Shown piece by piece: positions 45,759 to 58,449 of a stretch of DNA of 64,000 nucleotides. The position numbers were made by a program, and so were the translations under genes. The notes below the pieces were generated by a model, which was given only the letters and a program-made list of their open reading frames with translations, had not been told where the DNA came from and made no database searches. Position 1 is the first letter of the stretch. Every line of letters starts with the position of its first letter. The stretch is from Tetracentron sinense (taxonomy: Eukaryota; Streptophyta; Magnoliopsida; Trochodendrales; Trochodendraceae), in NCBI GenBank assembly GCA_015143295.1, contig CM026561.1, positions 39,126,875 through 39,190,874 of the forward strand, read 5' to 3'.

Positions 45759-46259
45759 GAGCATTCCTAGCAACCTTACCAAATTTCACTCACCAAAATA
45801 GCCAAAACCCACAAAAAGTGGTTTTGGTGAGCCGCTTTTTTAAAACACTCCCAACAGCCTCACCATTTTAACCAAAAAAAAGAGGAGAGAGAAACAATAT
45901 TTTATCATTTGTGTGGGAAAATAAAAAAGGAAGAGAGAGAAAAATATTATTTTATTATTTGTGTGGGACCACAAAAAGGAAAGGGAGAGAGAGAAACCTT
46001 ATTTTATTATTTGTGTGGGCCCAAGGGTGAGAAGATTTAACTTTGGTGAGTCTACAGTACTCACCAAACTTGGTGAGTACTGTAGACTCACCAAATGGAT
46101 TTCTTCATTCTGTTGAGATTGCTGGGAGTCATTTCAACACTTTTTTAGTCTTTTGGCTCAAATTTTGGTGAGGTTGCTAGGAATCTCTTAGGAGTGTTTT
46201 AAAAAAGTGGCTCACCAACATGGCTTTTTATAAGTTTTGGCTACTTGCTAGGAATGCTC
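45759..46259. mobile_element. PIF/Harbinger-like MITE
   Basis: 501 bp with perfect TIR GAGCATTCCTAGCAA / TTGCTAGGAATGCTC ends, flanked by TTA on both sides (45756-45758 and 46260-46262), the TWA target of PIF/Harbinger. The interior repeats GTTTTGGTGAG and TTATTTTATTATTTGTGTGG. A related partial copy precedes it (from about 45520). Confidence 0.7.
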
Positions 46260-47489
46260 TTAGTTTTAATCGGCTGCAGCTAAAAAAATTTAAAGACACG
46301 TGTTCCCCCAAAAGAAAATAGGGCTAGTATTCTCCGCATTATTGGGCGATTGGGAGGTAACATGATTAGTACCTATCACTTCCCTCCTCGATAAAGCTTT
46401 AGCTTAGGCCGAAATAATTACCTGTGGTCTATGTATGCTTAATGCTATAAACGACAGACTCTTTACAAGCCTCTGTTTGCTCCGATGGAATGGAATGCGC
46501 CCCTCTAATGTCGTGAGGGCTGTTCCGTGACAGAGATCGGGAGTAGCAGAAAAAAAGGGGTTCAAAACTCTTTTGTTTTTTTTTGTGTTTTTTCCGTAAA
46601 GTTGTCTGCTTCTTTTAATAAGCGTATATTTGTCATTTAAAGTTTTAAACAACATTTTCTCCTTGCCTCTTGGATTATCAAATAGTTATTTTCTTTTGGA
46701 TGTGATTATCAAATAGTTTACTGGTGTTAATTTGACGAGGAGTGCTATCCCCAATTGCATATACTCCAAAAGTTTTTAGCCCTATTACGTGGAGATGTTT
46801 TACATTTTAACACGTTAAAAACCAGATAAAATTTGACATTTGTGACCACCAAGTTACGTGTGTGGAAGACTTGTGACTGGTGCTAGCAAAATCCTAATTT
46901 GACATCGCTTCGTCTGAATGTTTTGTCATTTTGTTGGTACATCTGTGCAGTCGAATCTGCACAGACCAAAACCAATGAAAACTACCGTTAAATCTTCCTG
47001 ACTTTCCTGGTAGCAGGTTTTCTTTCCCCAGTCCATTTGCACAACTTTTTCAGTATTTTATGTATGGAACTGTTCATCTGGACATTTTCCTTACCCTACC
47101 CATGTGGAGAGTGCTACCCTTTCGCTCCCCTTGGGGCTGGACTCTGAATGGATCTCACCCAAAGAGTTTGTCGTTTTCTTCTTCAAAAAGGCCGCTTCAG
47201 TTCGTTATATTAATATACAAGCAAGAGGGGTAGTATAGGCGGAAATTATAGACTGTTTATCTTTTGGAGGCTATGACGTTATGGTCAGAGGGAGTCGTCA
47301 TTGGCCAACTGTGGTCATTGTTTTGTTCTATATATGTCACATCTTATACTTCAAACCATGCTCCCTCTATGTCACCAGTGTTCTTATTTCCTTTCCTCTA
47401 ACCAAAAAAAAAAAAATTTCAGTTTCTACCTTTTCTCTTGAGTTATATTAACATTGTTGTATTAGGGAAATCAGTAGCAGAGATCAAAG

Positions 47490-50400
47490 ATGACGGTGAC
47501 ACCGAAGATCTCGATCAACGATGATAACCTGGTGGTTCTCGGAAAGACCATATTGACCGGAGTGCCGGACAATATCGTGCTTACTCCAGGTTCAGGCGTC
47601 GGGCTTGAGGATGGTGCTTTCATTGGTGCTACTGCCTCCGATAGCAAAAGCCACCACGTCTTCTCCATGGGTACCTTAGAGTAAGCCCCCTATAAAACTC
47701 TGTTTCAGTTGTTTTTTTTTATTGTTATTAATAGAAGGTGTAAAAATTGAAACTTTGTTGTATACAGGGATCTTCGATTCATGTGTTGTTTTCGGTTCAA
47801 GCTGTGGTGGATGACCCAGAGAATGGGCAAGTGTGGGAAGGATTTACCGTTGGAGACCCAATTCATGCTGGTAGAGAGCAAGGACGGCACGGTCGGAGGG
47901 GAAGAAGACACCCCAACAATCTACACCGTCTTCCTCCCTCTTCTTGAGGGCCAGTTCCGTGCCGTTCTCCAAGGCAACGACAAGAACGAAATAGAGATTT
48001 GCCTCGAGAGTGGTGAGTAGAGTATTATCATCATAATTAGCTCGATTCCCAAGTTTCTGATGTAATTCCGCCATTACCCATATCTTCCGTTAAATACAGT
48101 CCCATTTCGTCCGTAAAAAAAAGGGGGAGGAAAACCATTCGATAATGGGGTTGGAGCTGTTGTTAATGTGAACGAATTCAAGTGGGGGGGATTTAGTCAA
48201 TCAATTTAATGGAGTTTACAGGATCTGGAGAAAAAAAATAAATAAAGGGTGGCGTTGAAAAGAGCCGAAACGACTGTGTTTTGTGGTGTGATTTGATTTT
48301 GCAGGAGACACTGCTGTTCAAACCAACCAGGGGCTTTACCTTGTCTACATGCATGCTGGGACTAACCCTTTCGAAGTCATCAACCAGGCTGTAAAGTAAG
48401 TGTGTGTCTCTCTCTCTTATCATGTCTTTTTCTTTACTTTGAAGAAAAAACAGAGCAATTGGGAACTATTTCTCTGAAAACTACTTATGTATTTAAACTG
48501 GTTTTTTTTTAAAAAAAAAATATTGAGGGTCTTTCGGCCAACTACCGAGAGATTTTGAATTTGATTAATGGATTATGACCCCTTATTGAAACAGGGCCGT
48601 TGAGAAACACATGCAAACTTTCCTCCATAGAGAGAAGAAAAAGGTTAGACGTCTCTTTCCATTTTTAATGGGTAGTGTTAGCCTCAATTCAACCATTAAT
48701 GGCGCTCAATTAGTATAGTCAAAATGATTTTACACTCCAAAATATGCTTGACTTTTATATTTTAGGGGCGATTAATTGTGGAGGCTATTGGGGCTATCAT
48801 TTTCCCTCTTTAATTCCAAGAAGGTTCACTTGAAAGCACTAGTTTTTTGAATGAATCTCATGATCTCTCTATGTATATGGTTGTGTAGTTACCGTCTTTT
48901 CTTGACTGGTTTGGTTGGTGCACCTGGGATGCTTTCTACACCGACGTCACTGCTGAAGGCGTGGATGATGGCCTCCGAAGGTAATTATAATTTAAATATG
49001 AGTAATATAGGAAAAACAGGATCAAATCAATGACTTGAGTCCTGATTATTGCAGCTTGTTGAAGGGAGGGACTCCTCCACGTTTTTTGATCATCGATGAT
49101 GGTTGGCAACAAATCGGTAATGAAGCCAAGGAAGCCAATTGCGTCGTTCAGGAAGGAGCACAGTAAGTGTTGAAATTCAAAGTAATAAAAGAGAAAAAAA
49201 CAAACACACACACAAAAGCACAGCAGATTTACTTGGTTTGGCATTGTGCCCACGTCCACGGATGAACCCTTGAGAATTCACTATTCTCCAAGGAAAGAAT
49301 TACAATCTGCACAGCAGCTTTTCCCTTTTGCACTACCTAATTTGATTCTAACTGAGAATATATACATCCCATACAACTTATTTGGCTCGGGCTCCTTGGG
49401 TCAGGTCTACAGATCAGGTCCTCAGTTCGGGTTTCTATAGTACTTCCCCTGCATTGTTCTGCAGAATACTAGATACCTATCACAACATTATGTTCTCTCT
49501 ACTACGAAAAGCCTAACAAGGGAAAGTGGGAAAAAGGAAAAAAAAAACATAACCATAGAAGAAGCCCCATATCTGACTGTCTATGCATCAATGGTGGTTC
49601 CAGGCACTTTCCCCTGAATTTGCACCACATTGTAGGGACTGGTTGGGAGGACTGTCCTTTATCTTCTTGTTTTTTTGTATGTACTCTTCTTGCTCAGCTT
49701 TGATTTCAATGAAGGGGTTACTGATGTGTATGTGAATTGATCATATTGCAGGTTTGCAAGCAGACTAACGGGAATAAAAGAGAACACCAAGTTCCAAAAA
49801 ATTGGCAAGAATAACGACCAGGCCCCAGGCCTGAAGCACGTTGTAGATGAAGCTAAGCAGCATCATGACGTCAAGTAAGTGGTCCAACTTTTATGTTTCA
49901 TGTTCTCTGTGTTGTTTCCTCTGCTACTGGTGGGATTCACACAAGTCTTCTTGGACAATTGAACAGAGCTGCCAACCTTTCTTTGGTTGTCAAGAAAATA
50001 GGTGAAAACATGGGAAAGAAAAGAAAATTTTGAATTTCTAATACAATTTTTAGTTGTGTTTTGTTAAATTTTATTTTCTTTTCCATGTTTTTACTTATTT
50101 TCTCGGCAACCACACATAGGGTAAATGTCCAACATTTTAATACAGAAGTACTGCTCCACTAGCAACCCCTTTGTTAATTGTTAGACATTATGGAAGTCAT
50201 TGGTATTTGTTACCTTCTATAGAACTATATCAGTCAATTGAGTTAAGATGTGACAACTTGAGAGAATTGATAAAGAAGATTTTCAGTTAAGAAAATTTCC
50301 TCACTCGAGAGTCGAGAAAAGGGAAAATAAAAGAATTAGGATATAAGGAGGTTTAGTTTAATTAGCATTTGTTAAAATCCTACAGAAAGAAATGGACTGT

Positions 50401-52504
50401 TAAGAATTAATACTCATTTTATTTGTAGTTTTCATTTACATGTTTCTTTTGGCATGGCACAGGTTTGTGTATGTATGGCATGCTCTGGCCGGTTACTGGG
50501 GTGGGGTGAAGCCGGCAGCTGCTGGTTTGGAGCACTACGACAGTGCATTGGCATACCCGGTACAGTCACCGGGTGTGATGGGCAACCAACCAGACATTGT
50601 CATGGACAGCCTTGCTGTCCATGGACTGGGGTTAGTGAACCCAAAGAAGGTCTTCAACTTCTACAATGAGCTCCATGCTTACCTGGCCTCGTGCGGAGTT
50701 GATGGAGTCAAGGTTGATGTGCAGAACATCATTGAGACCCTTGGTGCAGGCCATGGTGGCCGAGTTGCTCTCACCCGCAGCTATCAGAAGGCCCTTGAAG
50801 CCTCCATCTCTCGGAACTTCCCTGACAATGGATGCATCGCTTGCATGTGCCACAACACAGATGGAATATATAGTGCCGAGCAGACTGCCGTGGTGAGAGC
50901 GTCTGATGACTTCTACCCTCGTGATCCTGCATCTCACACCATTCACATCTCTTCTGTGGCATACAACACTCTCTTCCTCGGCGAATTCATGCAACCTGAC
51001 TGGGATATGTTTCATGTAAGTAGGAACAGATAATTTAAGTCTGCCTCACAAAACATGCCCAACCAAAGATTTGAAATCAGCCTACTATCTAATGTTAAAA
51101 ATTACCCTTTTATGTAATCTAAGATGAGACATTGATGGAGAAACCTCTGTTTTGCAGAGCCTACACCCAGCTGCAGAATATCATGGTGCCGCTCGAGCCA
51201 TTGGTGGATGTGCAATTTATGTCAGGTAATTGTCATTTCTAGACCCAATCCTGTTTTCTATTAAGTCTTTAAGCTGGACCATAAGTGATTCAAGTCTAGC
51301 AATTAATTGTTATTGTTTTGCCCAAAATAGTGACAAGCCTGGCAACCACAATTTTGAGCTCTTGAAGAAGCTGGTCCTTCCGGACGGATCGGTGCTACGT
51401 GCCCAACTACCTGGCAGGCCTACCCGCGACTGCCTCTTTGCTGATCCTGCTAGAGATGGGATCAGGTCTGCTGCTTTAATTCCATTTTGTTTTGTTAATC
51501 AACTACTTAACCAACTCCATACAAGTTACAACATGTTGCTTAAATGACCCTTATAGGTATTTAAAACACAGAGAAATTTGTATTTTGCAGCTTGCTCAAA
51601 GTATGGAACATGAACAAATGTTCTGGTGTGGTGGGTGCGTTCAACTGCCAAGGTGCTGGATGGTGCAAGGTTGAAAAGAAGACACGCATCCACGATGAAT
51701 CCCCTGGTACCCTTACGGGTTCTGTCCGTGCCGATGATGTTGACCTCATTACTCAAGTTGCTGGCCCAAATTGGAATGGTGAAGCTGTCATCTATGCCCA
51801 CAGATCAGGTAACCATTTTTCAAAATTACTAGTCCCTTCCACGAGTAAATGTTTAGTTTTCTTGAAAGTAGATCAGCTTGTGGGCAAGATCAGTAATTAC
51901 AGTCTGCTAAATATCTTCTGTTACATTGCAGGAGAGGTGGTTCGGCTACCAAAAGGGGCTTCATTGCCAGTGACCCTTAAGGTTCTCGAGTATGAACTTT
52001 TCCACGTTTGTCCCCTCAAGGTGAGCCTCCATGTCCATTAAATGAAAAATGAGTGGATTAAATGGTCTTATAATCCAATCTCACTTGTTTTCTGAATCTC
52101 CTAGACGGGGCCTGAAATTTCTTTCCCTGTTTATGATGCAGGAAATCATGGCCAACATCTCCTTTGCAGCAATTGGCTTGCTCGACATGTTCAACACTGG
52201 CGGCGCAGTTGAGCAATTTGAGGTCCAGATGGTGTCTGCTGAGAAACCAGAACTCTTTGATGGTGAAGTTCACTCAGAGCTGTCTAGTTCACTCAGTGAA
52301 AACCGATCGCCAACTGCAACAGTAGTCATCCAAGTCAGAGGATGTGGTAGGTTTGGCGCCTACTCGTCCCAGCGCCCTCTAAAATGCAGTGTGGGCAACA
52401 CTGAGACAGAGTTCAACTACGACTCCACGACCGGACTACTAACCTTGACAGTCCCAGTTGCAGAAAAGGAGATGTACAAATGGCCTATTGAAATCCAATT
52501 ATAA
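47490..52504 (+). CDS. RFS6: Raffinose synthase / alkaline alpha-galactosidase family protein (RFS6/DIN10-like)
   Basis: Thirteen exons with GT-AG introns: 47490-47680, 47768-48012, 48305-48395, 48595-48643, 48889-48980, 49055-49162, 49752-49874, 50463-51015, 51158-51225, 51331-51465, 51591-51808, 51932-52020, 52142-52504. Together they give 2325 nt, 774 aa, without a stop. It is a glycoside hydrolase family 36 Raffinose_syn-domain protein. It shows [10 protein letters not shown] (from residue 199), DDGWQQ (from 237), [11 protein letters not shown] (from 305), the KVDVQN nucleophile motif (Asp385) and [11 protein letters not shown] (Asp448/Asp449, acid/base region). Sequence and length match DIN10/RFS6 and the seed-imbibition group, and it lacks the insert of true raffinose synthase RFS5. 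It may move galactosyl groups from galactinol to sucrose or hydrolyse alpha-galactosides at neutral-alkaline pH in the cytosol; sequence alone does not decide. The start is the first ATG, 15 bases after an acceptor. Confidence 0.95.
49170..49620 (-). repeat. LTR-like fragment in intron 6 of the raffinose-family gene
   Basis: The 589-bp intron contains GATTTACTTGGTTTGGCATT followed by GTGCCCACGTCCACGG. This block is typical of one class of plant Ty1-copia LTRs and is similar to 54930-54960 of the copia relic. The ends are not resolved. It may be a solo-LTR fragment. Confidence 0.4.
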
Positions 52505-52674
52505 GTAGATTGAGGAAGTAAGGATCAAAATGTGACCACTGGGATAGGCGGTTTTGGCCTGTTGGACGATACAGTGGTTGGCACTGTCTTATAATTTAGT
52601 TTTTATGAAGAGGGAGTTGGGGGTGACTATTAACTGGAATAACTAGAGATGTGTGTACTTCTTCACTTCTCTGC

Positions 52675-52680
52675 AATAAA
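52675..52680 (+). terminator. Poly(A) signal of the raffinose-family gene
   Basis: AATAAA 171 bp after the stop codon, followed by a TGTTTGTCATGTTTG U-rich stretch. Confidence 0.6.
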
Positions 52681-52844
52681 ACTGTTTGTCATGTTTGATC
52701 ATCAAGTGCGCCTCTTGTGTCTTGTGATTGTACTTAAACAAATAGACTTTCTAAGTCCCTATCAAGTTTTGAACGGAAATGCATTTCCAGAAATATGAAC
52801 CGGAGCTCTCCAGTTGATAATTAAATAAACTCTATATTTCTTTA

Positions 52845-53120
52845 TCTTTACTATTATAATGGGAGAGGCAGGCGTAGCCTAAAATTTCCGAAATTCCTAA
52901 ACTACCCTTATATAAAATAAAAACTTAATTTAATGTTTTACTTTGATTCCCAAACTACCCTCATTTATCTATTTAAAGAATAGAATCACAGTCAATCGCG
53001 GTTGAACTTGGGGAGAGTTCAATCGCACCCTTGGGTTAACACATGTCCCTTTTAACTCTTATTAACTGTGATTAACTCCTTCCCCTCGCTCTCACGTGCA
53101 TCGCACGTGCTACCCGCTAG
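52845..53120 (+). mobile_element. 276-bp non-autonomous Helitron
   Basis: Starts TCTTTACTATTATAATGGGA after A (52844), ends CCCGCTAG before T (53121), and has the hairpin CACGTGC-ATC-GCACGTG next to its 3' end. It includes a single arm of the 33805-34170 foldback MITE family. Confidence 0.85.
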
Positions 53121-54127
53121 TATATATAAAGCACAAATTATGTGTTTGGCAAAATACCCAACAAGCCGTAATGTTGAATATTTTCTTTAAATACGTTCCT
53201 TAAACTGAATAGGTGAAAATTAGGGTTTCTTGTAGTTCACATAGGTTGCTTTTATTGGTATAGAAATTAGGGTTTTCTTTTTTGGGGGGTTGGGTTCATG
53301 TTAAAGTACTTTTTTTTTAGTAAAGCTTCTAGGATTGTCAGGAGATTAGGAGTTTCTATTGATGGAAAGTTAGGCTTTATGGTTTGAGCATCTAGGGTTT
53401 GGTGGATTGATAGATTAGGGCTATCCTCTGATTTTATGTTGTTGGTATGTTACTTACCCTAATTTTTCTTTAATTTTTTTTCCTTTGTTGGGAGGGTAAT
53501 CATTTATCTAGGTTAATAGGTTACGAGGCTAGTGCACCCCTTCCTCCCCCCGCCCCACCAATATTTAATTACTACACACTATTTTTAAAAGAGCAATAAT
53601 CCTCTCCTCATGCGAGGAGTAGACTTGCTCATCGCCCTCACAAAGCCCTTTTAACTGTTTTTGAACTATAGTTATCAAGTTTTAACCCTTGTAATTAACT
53701 TATTTTTATTTTTTCCTAAAAATCAAGATTATATGCTTAAACCATAGTTAAAAGGAGTTAAAAAGGAAAAGCATAGTGAAAAAAAGGGGGACGAGAAGCC
53801 TCCTTCACTCCACCAACGAATTATTTTCCTTCCTAAAATTACTGACTGCATATCATTAAATACATAAAAGCTTATGCACACAAAAAAAAACTACCTATAA
53901 ATTCTAGTTGTACATCAAACTTCAGGCTTTTAGAGTGGTAAGGGTAGGAACCACTTTAGGTCTGATGTATGTGTTCAAATTACATCTTCAATCAAAAAAT
54001 AATATTTTAAGAATAAATCGTCCAAGACATTAATACCTAACTCTCTCACCCTTAATAGTAATGCAAATGGTTCACATCCGATCAAGATTGGTCTCAGTAG
54101 GTCAAATCACTAGTGTATTAGGAATCT
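53121..54127. other. No gene seen
   Basis: AT-rich spacer with T-runs and some TTAGGGTTT-like words but no open frame or repeat that I can name. Confidence 0.4.
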
Positions 54128-54408
54128 TCTTTACTATTATAATGCGAGAGGCAGGCGTAGCCTCATTTTTCTAAAATTCTCAAATTATCCTTATATAAAA
54201 CAAAACTTTGATTTAATATTTTATTTTAATTCTCAAACTACCCCTTGCTAATCTATCTCTTTAAATAATAGAATCACAGCCAATCGCGATTGAACTCAAG
54301 GAGAGTTCAATCACACCTACGGGTTAACACGTGTCCCTTTTAACTCCTATTAACTGTTGTTAACTCCTACCCCTTGCTCTCACGTGCTTCGCATGTGCCA
54401 CCCGCTAG
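54128..54408 (+). mobile_element. 281-bp non-autonomous Helitron
   Basis: TCTTTACTATTATAATGCGA start, CACGTGC-TTC-GCATGTG hairpin, CCGCTAG end (54405-54408) followed by T. Close relative of 52845-53120. The base before the 5' end is T and not A. Confidence 0.75.
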
Positions 54409-54829
54409 TTCAATATAAAATGAGAATGTTGATTTCTAGAGTTTATGAAGACGTACAAGATAACAAAATAAAATTTTCCTTATAAATAGAACATCTCTAT
54501 TAAAATTACTGACAAATCTACTAAGACAACGTGTTCATATCTACTAAGAAAACATGTTTATAGTGTTATCTAGGTGATGCTCCTTTTATTTAAAAAAAAT
54601 ATGGAATATTATCAACAGACTTGAGCTCTTCTATTTTGAAACTTGTCGATTTTTTTTAGAAAGAATACATGAAAATGTTACAAAGCAAAGCGGAAAATAG
54701 TTAGAAAAGTTGGAACTGTGGGTACAAATATAAGAGGATATAAATATCCAAATTAGAGAAAGTTTTTAAATTTGGTGTCAGTTAAAACTTCGACATATTT
54801 GCTTGATATATAGTCAATAAATGTTGATT

Positions 54830-57352
54830 GTGTTATGCGGAAACCCCTTAGGATAAAATCAAGGACAATTGAGATATAAATATAACAAACAAGTAAATAC
54901 ACCATAAAGCAAGATTTACGTGGTTCGGCCTAAATGCCTACGTCTACGGTCAAAGCACACCAAATGTTTTTACTAATCCAAGAGAAGATTACAAAAGAGA
55001 ATAAAATAACCCACAACAAAGATCAAACCCAAGGAAAGCCCACGACGCTCTCTCTCACAAAAATCTTCTTGTTCTCTCGACCCAAACTCTAACTTTGACA
55101 ATCTTACAATGTTTGCTAACACTTTAGCCTTTGTTTGACCTTAACAAACCTTGATCCCGAATCCTCTCTTTTATAATCAAAAGAGACCCCAAACAAAGAG
55201 AAAATTAAACTCTAACAAAATAGGAGTTTCCCAAAAGAGAAAAGTCTCTAAAACCGAATTAAGGAATTTCCGGAACTCAAAATACCGCTCCACCAATCGA
55301 TCGCCCACTCCAGAAAATCGCTTATTCGAGCTAAAATTATCACAAATCTCCACCTTTACGAGAATCCCGTGAACACCTTTTGATGTGTCATCTCGCTTTC
55401 ACCAGCATAATTCAAACTGAATGCGAGGCTCCACATTGCCGAACTTGGAGTAAGTCTAATCAACCTTTTAGACTTGTTCACCCAAACTCTTTCATCATAT
55501 TGCAAAATATGTGGAGTCCTCGACTCCACCTGCAAATCATCATCAAAGTTAAATGTCATATATTCAGCTGCCTTCATCTTTGAATGCAAACCTTGTTTAT
55601 TTGGCAAAACTCGCGCATCCTTTGCCGAGCTAGAATTAGGTACATCAAGAGCTTTTTTCACCTTAGATGCTCCACCAAAAATTGTGTTTCATTGTAACAC
55701 ATATAAATTCCTTCTTCTTTTGCCTGTCGTCACGATCGAGACCTCATTTCGAACCTTTAGCACTCCACCTTATGCATAGAATTAGCAACCCCCGGGAGTC
55801 TAAAGCGCTCAAAGAGACCAGATTTTTCTTCAAATTTGGGACATGCCTCACTCTCGTCAATGTCCTCACTACACTATTGTGTATTCTTATTTTGATTGTC
55901 CTTATCCCAAAAATCTTACAAGGTGTATTATTACCCATTAAGATAGTGTCGCCTTCAACTTTGTTGTAGGTAACAAACCAGTCCGTATTTGGACATACAC
56001 TATTGGAACAACCAGAAGCAATAATCCACTTGTCCTTAGACCAACTCTTAGTTGAAGTAACTAAAAGGACCATGGGATCATCGTCCGGATCCTTAGAATC
56101 TTCACTAACCACATTAGTTGTACTAGATGATTTTCTTTCATCCTCCTCCTCACTTTTCTTTAAATGACAATATCTAAGCTATATGTCATTTCTTATGATA
56201 GTAATAACACTCAACATTCTTGAATGATTTGGACCCCTTTCTAGACTCGTTACTCTTTATCTTCCCATCTACTAGTAAAGTCTCCTCATGACTTTCACTA
56301 CTTTGCGCATTCTTTTTCAACTCATTAGAGAGAAGAGCGGTAATAACATCTTCCAAACTAATATCCTCCTCTACGTAGAGAAACATCGTACGAAGGTGCT
56401 CAAATGAAGGATGTAGAGAAGTAACAAGGAGTAGGGCTTTGTCCTCTTTATCAAGTTTCATACCAATGCTCATTAATTCAGCAAGAATCTTATTAAATTC
56501 ACTAAGATGATTGGAAATTTTCATACCTTCTACCATCTTGAGTGTAAACAATTTTTGTTTCAAGTATAACCAGTTAGTGAGCGATTTCATCGTGTAGAGG
56601 CTCTCTAACTTCAATCAAAGTCCTGAAGTTATCTCCTCTTCGAGAATGTTGTATAATACCTCATCCACTAAGCATAGACGTATCACACTCATCGCCTTCA
56701 AATCAAAGTCATTCTAATCTTCATCCTTCATATATTTCGGAGCTCTTATCATTTCCCTTAAATTAATGCTTTGTGCAAACCTTGTTGGATCAACAAGTCA
56801 CGAACCTTTATTTGCCATAACCCGAAGTTTTTACTTCCATCGAATTTCTCCACTTCGAATCTAGAACTCGTAGTTTTTGTCGTCATTCTAAATATCTACT
56901 TCCACGGTCAAAGCACACCAAATATCTTCACTAATTCAAGAAAATATTATAAAAGATAAAAGAAGAACCCAGAACGAAGATCAAACCCAATGAAAGCTTA
57001 CAATGCTCTTTCTCACAAAAGTCTTCTTATTCTCTCAACTCAAACCCTAGCTATGACAACCTTACAATGCTTGCTAACACTTTAGCCTTAGCTTGACCTT
57101 AATAAACCCTAAATCCTAAAGCCTCTCTTTTATAGCTAAAAGAGACCCCAAAAAAAGAGGAAATGAAACCCTAACAAAATAGGAATTTCGCAAAAGAGAA
57201 AACTCTATAAACCCTAACAATTAAGGAATTTCCGAAACTCAAAACACCGCTCCACCGATTGATCGACCATACAGTGACCGATCGATCGACCACTGTTTGG
57301 CCGATCGATCGCCCACTCCAGAAAATCGCTTATTCGAGCCAAAATTCTCACA
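54830..57352 (-). mobile_element. Ty1-copia retrotransposon relic (broken)
   Basis: On - the 5' LTR begins TGTGAGAATTTTGGC at 57352 and a related 3' LTR begins TGTGATAATTTTAGC at 55344, next to a purine-rich tract (AAAGGTGGAGATT). Between them are gag-like (about 56186-56614) and protease/pre-integrase-like (about 55744-56112) segments. Reverse transcriptase and RNase H are absent and several breaks are present, so it is a fossil. The lower boundary is approximate and I found no matching target duplication. LTR divergence suggests an old insertion. Confidence 0.75.
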
Positions 57353-57906
57353 GAGTAGGCATAGCACCCACACATTATATTAATTAAAAGAGATCCCCTA
57401 ACATGGTTAAAAATCCCATTTAATTTCGCAAAATTTCAGTTTTGTTCCCATCCACAAAACCAAAATGGTTCATATTTCGTTTTGATTGATTTTGACCAAA
57501 TTTTCAAAATTTAGATCGATATTTCTGACATTTAATTTTTAATATTTTTTTAATAAAATAGCGAGATATATATAAATATTATGAAATATCTATTGAAATT
57601 TTTAAAATTTACTTTATATATATAAAAAAAGAATATTTCTATAAATATATTAAAATGTTTAAAAAACATTATTTAGGCCAAAAATTCGAAGACAAATTTT
57701 TGTGAAACTTGATAAATATTGTGCAAATCTTTAATTTTAATTAAAAATAAATAAAATTTCTGAAATTTCACCAAAAATATGAAATTTTCAAAATTTCGAT
57801 TGGGTATGGAGGACCAAAATTGCCAATAAAACACAATTTCATTCATTGGCACCAACTTCAAAGCTTTCACAGTGGTACGGACAAGTATTTTATTTCTTTA
57901 AGAATA
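57353..57906. other. AT-rich spacer, no gene seen
   Basis: Poly-A/T-rich sequence with AAATTTC words. Open frames here are compositional. Confidence 0.4.
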
Positions 57907-58052
57907 GGACTTTGCTACTGAGACCTCCTTAGGGCCGAGACCACCGAGACCGTGCTTTAAGAGCACGAGATTTCAGGTGGGGCCATTTCACCGTGCTCTT
58001 AGAGCACGGTCTCGGTGGTCTCGGCCCTAAGGGGGTCTCAGAAGCTTTATCC
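57907..58052. repeat. 146-bp MULE MITE with exact 9-bp target duplication
   Basis: Flanked by TTAAGAATA at 57898-57906 and 58053-58061. GGACTTTGCTACTGAGACC and (reverse complement) GGATAAAGCTTCTGAGACC are its ends. The inner AGAGCACGGTCTCGGTGGTC palindrome matches the copies at 44620 and 45068. Confidence 0.9.
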
Positions 58053-58449
58053 TTAAGAATAAGATCAACACTCCTCACAAAGCCCTCTAACTGTGTTTGA
58101 ATTACGGTTAACAAGTTTTAACTCTAGTGGTTTTTTTTTTTTTTCTAAAAATCAAGGTTAGATCTTTAACCCTAAGGGTTAATAAATCTTAATCACAATT
58201 AAAGGGAGTTATCTAATGGAGAGAAAGAATGGGGTGAGACTCCGAGGAGCGGATTATTTTCCAAACCATAATTCCTTTTTTTTTTTTTCCACTTTAAACC
58301 GTTACCATTTAGCAATACCATTAGTTTGTAAAAAAATTTGAATTCTGCGCATGTGACTACAACGGTAACAACGGGTGTGGTAAGTGGTATTGCTATTTTG
58401 GGATTTCTTTCCATGCTTATTTATGTGAGAGTTTTAAGTTTTTTTTAAA

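Larger units (their letters stand above)
44370..47474 (+). other. Putative 3.1-kb 5' UTR intron loaded with MITEs
   Basis: The donor GTGAGT at 44370 and an acceptor AATCAG at 47469-47474, 15 bases before the ATG, bracket a region without genes. It contains two 146-bp-type MULE MITEs (44620 and 45068) and PIF-like MITEs (from about 45520 to 46259). A second possible acceptor is TTTCAG at 47417-47422. Intron status is an inference from splice motifs. Confidence 0.4.

Noticed and set aside
50632-51015. Antisense frames over exon 8 of the raffinose-family gene
   Set aside because: They are shadows of a conserved coding exon.
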